Program-made: the position numbers and the translations under genes
Origin: Nocardioides dokdonensis FR1436
Lineage (GTDB): Bacteria; Actinomycetota; Actinomycetes; Propionibacteriales; Nocardioidaceae
Assembly (NCBI RefSeq): GCF_001653335.1
Contig: NZ_CP015079.1
Span: 2,542,001 to 2,606,000, forward strand
Length of the DNA stretch: 64,000 bases
Reading direction: 5' to 3'
In this document: positions 27,072-34,725 of the stretch, one piece after another
Numbering within the stretch: position 1 is the first letter of the stretch
Layout: each line of letters opens with the position of its first letter
The notes under the pieces: model-generated
Seen by the model: the letters and a program-made list of their open reading frames with translations, nothing else
The model's database searches: none
What the model was told of the DNA's origin: nothing

Positions 27072-27752
27072 ATGCTCCTCGCCGACCTCGGACCCCTCGC
27101 CCAGCTGCGCGCCGGGCGGCTGGGGCGCCGCCTGCCCCAGCTCTACGTCGGCCTGTGGCTGTACGGCGTCTCGCTGGCCATGATGGTTCGCGCGGACCTG
27201 GGCGTGTCGCCCTGGGACGTGCTGCACCTCGGCATCGCCCGCTACGTCCCGCTCAGCCTGGGCGAGGTGCTGATCATCGTCAGCCTCCTGGTCCTGCTGC
27301 TGTGGATCCCCCTGCGCGAGATGCCCGGCCTGGGCACGATCTCGAACGCCCTGGTCATCGGGATCGCGACCGACGCGACGCTGGCGATGCTCGACAGCCC
27401 CGACCACCTGGGCCTGCGGATCGCCTTGATGGTGGCGGGCGTGCTCGGCAACGGCGCGGCGACCGCGTTCTACATCGGCGCCCAGCTGGGCCGCGGCCCC
27501 CGCGACGGCCTGATGACCGGGCTCCACCGGCGCACCGGGGTGTCGCTGCGCCTGGTGCGCACCGGCCTCGAGATCACCGTCGTGGCGATCGGCCTCCTGC
27601 TCGGCGGCGCCGCCGGCGTCGGCACGGTCCTCTACGCGCTCAGCATCGGACCGGTCACGCAGGCCCTGCTGCCCGTCCTGACCGTGCGCCTGGGCCCGGC
27701 GGTCGACCCGCCCGGCGCCGACGCCGCGACGGCTACCGCTTCGTCGCGATGA
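27072..27752 (+). CDS. YczE/YyaS/YitT-family membrane protein
   Basis: 226 aa with five to six TM segments. LYVGLWLYGVSLAMMVRADLGVSPWDVLHLGIA at the N-terminus, and GAQLGRGPRDGLMTGLHRRTG in the middle, are the family signatures. The function of YczE is not settled. The ATG at 27072 follows the divergent operator by 18 nt. The C-terminus overlaps the convergent methyltransferase by 20 nt. Confidence 0.85.
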   Translation: MLLADLGPLAQLRAGRLGRRLPQLYVGLWLYGVSLAMMVRADLGVSPWDVLHLGIARYVPLSLGEVLIIVSLLVLLLWIPLREMPGLGTISNALVIGIATDATLAMLDSPDHLGLRIALMVAGVLGNGAATAFYIGAQLGRGPRDGLMTGLHRRTGVSLRLVRTGLEITVVAIGLLLGGAAGVGTVLYALSIGPVTQALLPVLTVRLGPAVDPPGADAATATASSR

Positions 27753-28302
27753 TGGTGGAGGCGTCCGAGGCCACCATCACCTCGACCGCGGTGAACCGCG
27801 GGTCGGTGAGCCACTGCTCACGCAGCACGTCGACGCGCCCGTAGGTCACCGGCGGCCACTGCTCGCAGGGCGTGAAGTCGTCGAGGACCACGATGCCGCC
27901 GTCGGCGACCAGGTCGGCCAGGGCGTCGACGCCGACCGCGCCGGGCTGCTCGGAGTCGAGGAACAACAAGGAGAACGGGCCCTTGTCCAGGAGCGTCGAC
28001 CAGTCGGCGGCCAGGACCTCCACGAGCGGGTCGTCGGCGAAGATCTCCCCGGCCGCCTGCGCGAGCCGCGGGTCGAGCTCGGCGGTGAGGATCCGCGCCC
28101 GCTGGTCGCGCACACCGCTGCGCAGCCAGGCCGTGCCGACGCCGCAGCCGGTGCCGAACTCGGCCATCGTGCCGTCCCGCGTCGCAGCCAGGGTCGCCAG
28201 CAGCCGACCGGTCTCGTTGCGGCAGAACGAGACGTAGCCGGCGCGGCGGGAGACCTCGAAGGCGCGCCGTACGACGTCCGGCAGCTCGGGAGGGGCACTC
28301 AT
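27733..28302 (-). CDS. SAM-dependent O-methyltransferase-like protein
   Basis: 189 aa Rossmann methyltransferase. Motif I is AEFGTGCGVGTAWL, the acidic end of strand 2 is TAELDP, and FLDSEQPGAVGVDALADLVADGG is the strand 4/metal-site region seen in class I O-methyltransferases. No membrane or targeting signals. The substrate is unknown. It overlaps yczE at the 3' end. Confidence 0.75.
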   Translation of the reverse strand: MSAPPELPDVVRRAFEVSRRAGYVSFCRNETGRLLATLAATRDGTMAEFGTGCGVGTAWLRSGVRDQRARILTAELDPRLAQAAGEIFADDPLVEVLAADWSTLLDKGPFSLLFLDSEQPGAVGVDALADLVADGGIVVLDDFTPCEQWPPVTYGRVDVLREQWLTDPRFTAVEVMVASDASTIIATKR

Positions 28303-28387
28303 GGCCGCGAGTCTGTCATCTCGGGACCCGCGTCTCGGATCGCGGACACATTCCGGAAATCGGTAGCCGCCGTCCGCTGGGCGAGCC

Positions 28388-28393
28388 TAGGCT
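28388..28393 (+). promoter_or_regulatory. -10 element for the leuB leader
   Basis: TAGGCT ends 9 nt before the leader ATG at 28403, close to the leaderless spacing seen elsewhere in the window. Confidence 0.4.
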
Positions 28394-28402
28394 GTGTCCA
28401 TC

Positions 28403-28456
28403 ATGCGGAGCATCCTCGTACTTATCGAGCGCCGCGGCGAGGCCCAGCAGCAGTAG
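28403..28456 (+). CDS. Leader peptide of the leuB unit
   Basis: A 17-codon frame, MRSILVLIERRGEAQQQ, with five consecutive branched-chain codons (ATC CTC GTA CTT ATC). It is followed at once by a strong stem whose 5' arm is inside the peptide's own codons. There are no other ORFs on this strand before the small protein at 28715. The composition is characteristic of BCAA attenuator peptides. Confidence 0.75.
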   Translation: MRSILVLIERRGEAQQQ

Positions 28457-28482
28457 CTGCCAGTGAGGCCCCCTCGCCGCGG
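28432..28482 (+). promoter_or_regulatory. Attenuator stem of the leuB leader
   Basis: CCGCGGCGAGG (28432-28442) and CCTCGCCGCGG (28472-28482) are perfect 11-bp arms. A further CCGCGGCGGG (28528-28537) could replace the first arm as the partner of 28472-28482, giving a two-state switch. Ribosomes stalled at the Ile/Leu/Val codons (28412-28426) would cover the first arm. I see no T-run, so the output could be Rho-dependent or translational. Confidence 0.6.
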
Positions 28483-28714
28483 TGGTTCGGCGTTGCGTGT
28501 GGTCTCACGGCACATCTGAAGATGTCTCCGCGGCGGGTCCTGCTTCGACAGCACGCGCGATCCGCTCCTCTCGAGGTCTACGCCTCCCCATGCGATCCAT
28601 GGGTTCCTAGTCCCCACCGCGGGGTCATCTCCGGCTGTGGCGTCATGCCGCCGGAACAACCGCGCCACACCGCGCAGGAACCCGTCAGATCAGCCACCGA
28701 GAAGGAGTCACGAC
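28483..28714 (+). other. Untranslated leader between attenuator and small protein
   Basis: No ORF with convincing codon use. It contains a short palindrome ACATCTGAAGATGT (28512-28525) and CCCC/GGGG pairs near 28612-28624. A strong Shine-Dalgarno AAGGAG ends it at about 28702-28707. Confidence 0.5.
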
Positions 28715-28840
28715 ATGTACGACATGTACCCCGAGTGGGGCCCCGCCGCGCACAACCCGGAGAACCCCCGGAGCTGGGAAGCGGTCCAGACCTCGCTCGA
28801 CCTGCGGGACAACGGCGGTCAGCGCCCCGACGACAACTAG
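28715..28840 (+). CDS. 41-aa small protein between leader and leuB
   Basis: The ATG at 28715 is preceded by GAGAAGGAG with ideal spacing, one of the best ribosome sites in the window. The product starts [20 protein letters not shown] and ends [14 protein letters not shown]: acidic, no membrane segment, no Cys. Third-position GC is high, as in real genes here. The TAG stop is also the first three bases of the leuB -10 (TAGCGT). I do not recognise the family; a small regulatory or accessory protein of the leuB unit is possible. Confidence 0.65.
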   Translation: MYDMYPEWGPAAHNPENPRSWEAVQTSLDLRDNGGQRPDDN

Positions 28841-28843
28841 CGT
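28838..28843 (+). promoter_or_regulatory. -10 element of leuB (leaderless)
   Basis: TAGCGT with a 7-nt spacer to the ATG at 28851. Its TAG is the stop codon of the 41-aa ORF. leuB could therefore be expressed from this start independently of the attenuator. Confidence 0.55.
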
Positions 28844-28850
28844 TCGGCCC

Positions 28851-29933
28851 ATGACCACCACTCCTGCCTCGTCCGGTTCCGTCAACCTCGCCGTCATCCC
28901 CGGCGACGGCATCGGGCAGGAGGTGACCACCGAGGCGCTCAAGGTCCTCGAGGTCGCCGCCCCGGCAGGGATGCACGTCGCCCAGACCAGCTACGACCTC
29001 GGCGCGGAGCGCTACCTCGCGACCGGCGAGGTGCTGCCCGACACCGTGCTCAGCGAGATCCGCGGGCACGACGCCATCCTGCTCGGCGCCGTCGGTGGCA
29101 AGCCGAACGACCCGAACCTACCGCCGGGCATCCTCGAGCGCGGGCTGCTGCTGCGGCTGCGCTTCGAGCTCGACCACTACGTGAACCTGCGCCCCTCGCG
29201 GATCTTCCCCGGCGTCACCTCGCCGCTGAGCCGCGAGATCCTCGGCGACGACGAGGTCGACTTCGTCGTCGTGCGCGAGGGCACCGAGGGCCCCTACACG
29301 GGCAACGGTGGCGCGCTGCGCGTCGGCACCCCGGCCGAGGTCGCCACCGAGGTCTCGGTCAACACGGCGTACGGCGTGGAGCGGGTGCTGCGTGACGCCT
29401 TCGCCCGCGCCGAGCGCCGCCCGCGCAAGAAGCTGACCCTGGTCCACAAGACCAACGTGCTCGTCCACGCCGGTGCGGTGTGGTGGCGCCTGACCCAGGA
29501 GGTCGCCGCCGAGCACCCGGACGTCACCGTCGACTACATGCACATCGACGCCGCGATGATCCACATGACCACCAACCCGCAGCGCTTCGACGTGATCGTC
29601 ACCGACAACCTCTTCGGCGACATCATCACCGACCTCGCCGGTGCGATCAGTGGCGGCATCGGCCTGGCCGCCTCCGGGAACATCAACCCCGACCGCACCG
29701 CGCCGTCGATGTTCGAGCCCGTCCACGGCTCGGCGCCGGACATTGCCGGTCAGCAGGTCGCGGACCCCACCGCCGCGATCCTCTCGGTCTCGCTGCTGCT
29801 CGACCACCTCGGGCACGCCGAGGCCGCGAGCGTCGTCGAGCAGGCCGTGATGGCCGACCTCGCCGAGCGCGGCACGACCACGCGGCGCACCTCCGAGGTC
29901 GGCGACGCGATCGCGAAGCGCGTCGCGGGCTGA
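28851..29933 (+). CDS. leuB: 3-isopropylmalate dehydrogenase
   Basis: NAD-dependent oxidative decarboxylation in leucine synthesis. 360 aa. [15 protein letters not shown] opens the isocitrate/isopropylmalate dehydrogenase fold. [13 protein letters not shown], the catalytic Tyr and Lys region ([10 protein letters not shown]), [11 protein letters not shown], and [16 protein letters not shown] with the Mg-binding Asp are all present. [18 protein letters not shown] is the NAD adenosine loop. It is followed by ilvE 60 nt downstream, which has its own promoter. Confidence 0.96.
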   Translation: MTTTPASSGSVNLAVIPGDGIGQEVTTEALKVLEVAAPAGMHVAQTSYDLGAERYLATGEVLPDTVLSEIRGHDAILLGAVGGKPNDPNLPPGILERGLLLRLRFELDHYVNLRPSRIFPGVTSPLSREILGDDEVDFVVVREGTEGPYTGNGGALRVGTPAEVATEVSVNTAYGVERVLRDAFARAERRPRKKLTLVHKTNVLVHAGAVWWRLTQEVAAEHPDVTVDYMHIDAAMIHMTTNPQRFDVIVTDNLFGDIITDLAGAISGGIGLAASGNINPDRTAPSMFEPVHGSAPDIAGQQVADPTAAILSVSLLLDHLGHAEAASVVEQAVMADLAERGTTTRRTSEVGDAIAKRVAG

Positions 29934-29980
29934 CCTCCGCCCTGCACCCGACCGCCCTGCACCCACCACACGAGAGCGCG

Positions 29981-29986
29981 TAGTTT
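29981..29986 (+). promoter_or_regulatory. -10 element of ilvE (leaderless)
   Basis: TAGTTT with a 7-nt spacer to the ATG at 29994. This decides the start, since no Shine-Dalgarno precedes ATG 29988 or 29994. Confidence 0.55.
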
Positions 29987-29993
29987 GATGCCC

Positions 29994-31082
29994 ATGGAGA
30001 TCAGCGTCACCGGCAACGCCGCGCCCGTCCCCGACGACCGTCTCGCCGAGATCCTCTCGGCGCCGGGCTTCGGTGTGCACTTCACCGACCACATGCTCAC
30101 GGTCGAGTGGACCCCCGAGAAGGGGTGGCACGACGCGCGCATCACGCCGTACGGCCCGATCACGCTCGACCCGGCCACGGCGGTCCTGCACTACGCGCAG
30201 GAGACCTTCGAGGGGATGAAGGCCTACCGGCACGAGGACGGCTCGATCTGGAGCTTCCGCCCCGAGGAGAACGGTGCGCGGATGGCGCGCTCCAGCCACC
30301 GCCTGGCGCTGCCGGTCCTCGAGGTGGAGGACTTCGTCGCCGCGGTCGACGCCCTCGTGCGCGTCGACGAGCGCTGGGTGCCGGACGGCGCGGGGGAGAA
30401 GAGCCTCTACCTGCGTCCCTTCATGTTCGCCTCGGAGAAGTTCCTGGGCGTGCGCCCCTCGCAGCACGTGACGTTCATGGTCATCGCCAGCCCGGCCGGC
30501 GCCTACTTCAAGGGTGGGCTCAAGCCGGTCAGCCTGTGGCTGACCGAGGAGTACACCCGGGCCGGACGTGGCGGGATGGGCGCGGCCAAGACCGGCGGCA
30601 ACTACGCCTCCTCCCTGGTCGCCCAGCAGGAGGCCACCAGCCACGGGTGCGACCAGGTGGTCTTCCTCGACGCGCAGGAGATGCGCTACGTCGAGGAGCT
30701 CGGCGGGATGAACATGTACTTCGTGTACGACGACGGGCACATCGTCACCCCGGCGACCGGCACCATCCTCGAGGGGATCACCCGGGCCTCGATCATCGAG
30801 CTCGCCGGCAAGCTCGGCCACAGCGTGGAGGAGCGGCGCTTCTCCATCGAGGAGTGGCGCGACGACGTGTCGTCGGGGCGGATCCGCGAGATCTTCGCCT
30901 GCGGCACCGCCGCGGTCGTCACCCCGGTCGGCTCCCTCAAGCACGCGGGCGGTGAGATCCCCGCGCCCGCCGACACCGGCGAGGCCGGCGGCGAGCTCAC
31001 CGGGCGCATCCGCTCCGCGCTCGTCGACCTCCAGTTCGGGCGCGCCGAGGACACGTTCGGATGGATGCACCGCATCGTGTGA
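29994..31082 (+). CDS. ilvE: Branched-chain amino acid aminotransferase
   Basis: Final transamination of valine, leucine and isoleucine. 362 aa from the ATG at 29994; ATG 29988 would add two residues. Fold-type IV PLP enzyme. Lys199 in GAAKTGGNYASSL is the Schiff-base lysine. HYAQETFEGMKAYRHEDG and YLRPFMFASEKFLGV are BCAT group signatures, and VTPATGTILEGITR holds the late active-site segment. It is downstream of leuB with its own leaderless promoter. Confidence 0.95.
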   Translation: MEISVTGNAAPVPDDRLAEILSAPGFGVHFTDHMLTVEWTPEKGWHDARITPYGPITLDPATAVLHYAQETFEGMKAYRHEDGSIWSFRPEENGARMARSSHRLALPVLEVEDFVAAVDALVRVDERWVPDGAGEKSLYLRPFMFASEKFLGVRPSQHVTFMVIASPAGAYFKGGLKPVSLWLTEEYTRAGRGGMGAAKTGGNYASSLVAQQEATSHGCDQVVFLDAQEMRYVEELGGMNMYFVYDDGHIVTPATGTILEGITRASIIELAGKLGHSVEERRFSIEEWRDDVSSGRIREIFACGTAAVVTPVGSLKHAGGEIPAPADTGEAGGELTGRIRSALVDLQFGRAEDTFGWMHRIV

Positions 31083-31111
31083 GCGTCCCCGAGGAGCGCG
31101 CCTCGCGCGGG

Positions 31112-31117
31112 TAACCT
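31112..31117 (+). promoter_or_regulatory. -10 element of the Ser/Thr kinase gene (leaderless)
   Basis: TAACCT with a 6-nt spacer to the GTG at 31124. Confidence 0.5.
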
Positions 31118-31123
31118 CATCGG

Positions 31124-32794
31124 GTGAGCACCTCGCCGCGCAGCGACGCCCTCGTCACGGTCGGCGAGTACACGTTGCTGACCAAGCTCGGTGAGGGCGG
31201 CATGGGCGTGGTGCACCTCGCGCGTCGTCCTGGCGGCGACCGGGTGGCGCTGAAGGTGCTGCGGCCCCAGGTGGTCGGTGGCGACGACGCCCGGCAGCGC
31301 CTGGAGCGCGAGGTCGCCTCCCTCTCACGCGTGCGCAGCCGCTGGGTCGCCGAGGTCCTCGACGCCGACCCGTGGGGCGACGTCCCCTTCGTGGCCACCC
31401 GCTACGTGCCCGGTCTGTCGCTGCACGACCACGTGGTGGAGGAGGGCCCGATCCGGGGGCGTGACCTGCTGTGGTTCGCGGGCTGCCTGGCCGAGGGCGT
31501 GACCTCGGTGCACGACGTGGGGGTGCTGCACCGCGACATCAAGCCCTCCAACGTGCTGATGGAGGGGCGCACCCCGATCCTCATCGACTTCGGCCTGGCC
31601 CGTGTCGCCGACGACCCGCGGCTGACCCACACCGGTTGGCTGATCGGCACCCCGGGCTACCTGGCCCCCGAGATCCTGTACGGCGACGACGCCAGCGCCG
31701 CCTCCGACGTGCACTCGTGGGCGGCCACGGTCGCCTACGCCGGCACCGGCCGCGCGCCCTTCGGGCGGGGGCCCTCGATGGCGGTGATGGACCGGGTGCG
31801 CCGCGGCGAGCACGACCTCACCGGGCTGCACGGCGACCTCGCCGACGTCGTCGAGGCCGCGCTCGACCCCGATCCCGAGCGGCGGCCGACGCTGAGCGAG
31901 ATCCTTGCCTGGCTGCGCCCGCAGACCACCCAGGTGCACCGGCGACCCGTCGCCGGTCCGCTGCCCGAGACGCTCCCGGTGCACGTCGCGGCCTGGCCGG
32001 ACGACGCGACCCGCGTCGAGCCCCTCGACGACGACGGCTACGACGAGGGCCACCCGGACGAGGCCGGCCACACGGCGGTGCTGCCGACCGAGCGCTGGCC
32101 CGACCAGCCCTACGACCAGCCCTACGACCAGTCCTACGAGCAGGTGCCGGAGCAGCCCCGCGTCCCGCCGCTCGAGCGGGCGCGACGCGGTCTGCTCCTG
32201 CTGGCGGGCGGCGTGGCCGTCGGGGTCGGCGTCGCGGCGGCGCCGTACCTGGGCCTCGCGCTGGTGCTGGTGCTCGTCTGGCTGCTGCGCAGCGGCTCGC
32301 TGGCCGCCGGCCACGTGGGGGAGCGCCGCCGCCTGCGCGGGCGGCGCTGGTACGACGCGCCGCTGCTGCTGGTGCGCGCGCCCTGGGACGTGCTGCGCTC
32401 CGTGCCCTCGACGCTGGTGCTGCAGCTCTGGGCGATCGGGCTGGCGCTGGCGGCCGGCCTGCTGTGCTACACGTTCGCCCTGGGCACGACCACCACGCTG
32501 CTGGTCGGCTCCGGGGCGGTGCTGCTCGGTCTGTGGTGGGGCCCGGGAGGCTCGCGGGTCCGGTCCCCGCTGGGGCGGGTGGTCCGCCCGTTGTCGGCGC
32601 GCCCCGGCTCCTGGGTCGCCGCGGTGCTGGTGGTGCTGGTGCTCGCCGCCGGGGCGGCGTACTCGCTGGACCAGCGGGGCCCGCAGTGGAGCCCGGCCCA
32701 GGACCAGCCGATCGGATCGCGAGACGCCGGGCAGGGCGGCGGCCTGAGTGGCATCATCGGTCGTGTGCAGCACCGCGTCCTCATCATTCGCTAG
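31124..32794 (+). CDS. Membrane-anchored Ser/Thr protein kinase
   Basis: 556 aa. The PknB-type kinase domain spans residues about 14-270: Gly loop KLGEGGMGVVHLA, ATP lysine Lys44 (VALKVL), catalytic HRDIKPSN (Asp138), IDFGLA, and GTPGYLAPE in the activation segment. An acidic linker follows with a repeated PYDQ motif (about 325-345). The C-terminal 180 residues have four to five TM segments, an unusual polytopic tail in place of a single TM plus PASTA. No sensor domain is visible. The last codons (RVQHRVLIIR) read in frame as a probable cimA leader peptide, so the kinase's true C-terminus is shared with that element. Confidence 0.87.
   Translation: MSTSPRSDALVTVGEYTLLTKLGEGGMGVVHLARRPGGDRVALKVLRPQVVGGDDARQRLEREVASLSRVRSRWVAEVLDADPWGDVPFVATRYVPGLSLHDHVVEEGPIRGRDLLWFAGCLAEGVTSVHDVGVLHRDIKPSNVLMEGRTPILIDFGLARVADDPRLTHTGWLIGTPGYLAPEILYGDDASAASDVHSWAATVAYAGTGRAPFGRGPSMAVMDRVRRGEHDLTGLHGDLADVVEAALDPDPERRPTLSEILAWLRPQTTQVHRRPVAGPLPETLPVHVAAWPDDATRVEPLDDDGYDEGHPDEAGHTAVLPTERWPDQPYDQPYDQSYEQVPEQPRVPPLERARRGLLLLAGGVAVGVGVAAAPYLGLALVLVLVWLLRSGSLAAGHVGERRRLRGRRWYDAPLLLVRAPWDVLRSVPSTLVLQLWAIGLALAAGLLCYTFALGTTTTLLVGSGAVLLGLWWGPGGSRVRSPLGRVVRPLSARPGSWVAAVLVVLVLAAGAAYSLDQRGPQWSPAQDQPIGSRDAGQGGGLSGIIGRVQHRVLIIR
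32765..32794 (+). CDS. cimA leader peptide, in frame with the kinase C-terminus
   Basis: GTG at 32765 opens MQHRVLIIR followed by TAG: a run of Val-Leu-Ile-Ile codons 27 nt upstream of an intrinsic terminator. CATCAT (32752-32757) stands 7 nt before the GTG as a possible leaderless -10. It uses the same frame and stop as the kinase gene. Evidence is composition and position only. Confidence 0.6.
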   Translation: MQHRVLIIR

Positions 32795-32820
32795 CGCGCC
32801 GGGTCCACCCCGACGCGCCA

Positions 32821-32846
32821 ACCTCTCGTCCGCGAGAGGTTTTTTT
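32821..32846 (+). terminator. cimA attenuator terminator
   Basis: ACCTCTCG (32821-32828) pairs with CGAGAGGT (32833-32840) around a 4-nt loop, followed by seven T. The intrinsic structure is clear. It would end transcripts from the kinase gene or the leader promoter before cimA. Confidence 0.87.
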
Positions 32847-32889
32847 GTGGGCGCACCCATGACCTCCCACCCCTGACGGAGCAGCAACG

Positions 32890-34488
32890 ATGGACCTCCA
32901 CGGCGCTTTCCACGTCTACGACACGACCCTGCGCGACGGCGCCCAGCAGGAGGGCCTGAACCTGTCGGTCGCCGACAAGCTCTCGATCGCCCGGCAGATC
33001 GACGGGCTCGGGGTGGGCTACATCGAGGGCGGCTGGCCCGGGGCGAACCCCAAGGACACCGAGTTCTTCCGCCGCGCGGTCGACGAGCTCGACCTGCGCC
33101 ACGCACGGCTCGCAGCGTTCGGGGCGACCCGCCGCGCCGGTCTGGTCGCCGCCGACGACCCGCAGGTCGCGGCCCTGCGCGACAGCGGCGCCGGTGTGGT
33201 CACCCTGGTGGCCAAGTCCCACGACCGCCACGTCGAGCTCGCGCTGCGCACGACGCTGGAGGAGAACCTCGCGATGGTGCGCGACACCATCGCCCACCTG
33301 CGTGCCGAGGGCCAGCAGGTCTTCCTCGACGCCGAGCACTTCTTCGACGGCTACCGCGCCAACCGCGACTACGCCCTCGAGGTGCTGCGCACGGCCTTCG
33401 AGGCCGGGGCCGAGGTGGCGGCGCTGTGCGACACCAACGGCGGGATGCTGCCGCCGTGGGTGGCCGACGTGGTCCACGACGTGGTGGAGAGCACCGGCGG
33501 GCGCGTCGGCATCCACTGCCACAACGACACCGGGTGCGCCGTGGCGAACTCGCTGGCCGCCATCGACGCCGGTGCCACCCACGTGCAGGGCACGGTCAAC
33601 GGCTACGGCGAGCGCACCGGCAACGCCGACCTCGTCACCGTGGTCGCCAACCTCGAGCTCAAGCGGGAGCGCCCGGTGCTGCCGGCGGGGCTGCTGAGCG
33701 AGGCCACCCGCATCGCCCACGCGGTGGCCGAGGTCACCAACATCGCCCCCGCCGCCCGGCAGCCGTACGTCGGCACCTCGGCCTTCGCGCACAAGGCGGG
33801 CCTGCACGCCAGTGCGATCAAGGTCGACCCCGACCTCTACCAGCACATGGACCCCCTCGGTGTCGGCAACGACATGAGGCTGCTGGTCTCGGACATGGCC
33901 GGGCGCGCCACCATCGAGCTCAAGGGCCGCGAGCTCGGCTTCGACCTGTCCGGGGACAGCCCCGAGGCCAAGCAGCTGCTCACGCGGATCACCGACCGGG
34001 TCAAGGCGCTCGAGAGCCGCGGCTACACCTTCGAGGCCGCCGACGCCTCCTTCGAGCTGCTGCTGGCCGAGGAGGTCGAGGGGGAGCGTCCGGCCTACGT
34101 CGAGGTGGAGTCGTGGCGCGTCATCACCGAGACCCAGTCCGGCCCCGGGCTGGAGGCGCTGTCGGAGGCCACGGTCAAGCTGCGGGCCCAGGGGGTGCGC
34201 TACGTCGTGACCGGTGAGGGGAACGGTCCGGTCAACGCGCTCGACCAGGCCCTGCGCTCGGCCATCGGGCAGGCCTACCCCGAGGTCGCCAAGCTGGAGC
34301 TCGTCGACTACAAGGTGCGGATCCTCGACCAGGGCCACGGCACCGACGCCATCACCCGGGTGCTCATCGAGACCTCCGACGGCGCCGGCACGTGGGTCAC
34401 GGTCGGGGTGGGACACAACGTCATCGAGGCCTCGTGGGAGGCGCTGCTCGACGCGCTGACGTTCGGCCTGCGCCGCCACCACCGCTGA
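32890..34488 (+). CDS. cimA: (R)-Citramalate synthase
   Basis: Condenses pyruvate and acetyl-CoA to citramalate, giving threonine-independent 2-oxobutyrate for isoleucine. 532 aa. The TIM-barrel part has FHVYDTTLRDGAQQEGLNLS (metal and pyruvate site), HCHNDTGCAVANSL with the metal His pair, and GTVNGYGERTGNADL. The C-terminal allosteric domain has NAL DQALR-type sequence. The length and the YDTTLRDGAQ motif fit CimA rather than LeuA (usually about 600 aa in actinobacteria). A GGAG lies before the ATG. It is regulated by the upstream attenuator. Confidence 0.87.
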   Translation: MDLHGAFHVYDTTLRDGAQQEGLNLSVADKLSIARQIDGLGVGYIEGGWPGANPKDTEFFRRAVDELDLRHARLAAFGATRRAGLVAADDPQVAALRDSGAGVVTLVAKSHDRHVELALRTTLEENLAMVRDTIAHLRAEGQQVFLDAEHFFDGYRANRDYALEVLRTAFEAGAEVAALCDTNGGMLPPWVADVVHDVVESTGGRVGIHCHNDTGCAVANSLAAIDAGATHVQGTVNGYGERTGNADLVTVVANLELKRERPVLPAGLLSEATRIAHAVAEVTNIAPAARQPYVGTSAFAHKAGLHASAIKVDPDLYQHMDPLGVGNDMRLLVSDMAGRATIELKGRELGFDLSGDSPEAKQLLTRITDRVKALESRGYTFEAADASFELLLAEEVEGERPAYVEVESWRVITETQSGPGLEALSEATVKLRAQGVRYVVTGEGNGPVNALDQALRSAIGQAYPEVAKLELVDYKVRILDQGHGTDAITRVLIETSDGAGTWVTVGVGHNVIEASWEALLDALTFGLRRHHR

Positions 34489-34495
34489 CACCGAC

Positions 34496-34673
34496 GAGCG
34501 GTCAGTTCTGCACCATCGACCAGTCACGTCTGCACCATCGACCGGTCAGTTTGGCACCGCCGATCAGTCGATGCGGCGCCGCCGCTGTCCCGGCATCGGC
34601 GTCGGCCGGCAGTACCTGCCGCCTACGAGTCGGGTGCAGAACTGACTGCTGGATGGTGCAGAAGTGACTGCTC
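34496..34673. repeat. Inverted array of the 19-bp repeat unit (locus 2)
   Basis: Three direct, diverged copies of GAGCGGTCAGTTCTGCACC type (34496-34514, 34518-34536, 34540-34558) are followed, after a 74-bp spacer, by two inverted copies (34633-34650 and 34655-34673). They use the same unit and layout as the array at 4969-5058. Located between codirectional cimA and the FMN reductase gene, where it may end the cimA transcript. Confidence 0.8.
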
Positions 34674-34725
34674 GGCGGTCCGTGGGTGGGGGAATAGACG
34701 CCCTCCTGAAGTGGTTGAACCCTGT

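Noticed and set aside
28387..28668. 93-aa minus-strand ORF over the leuB leader
   Set aside because: Antisense to a leader peptide with conserved features; codon bias not gene-like.
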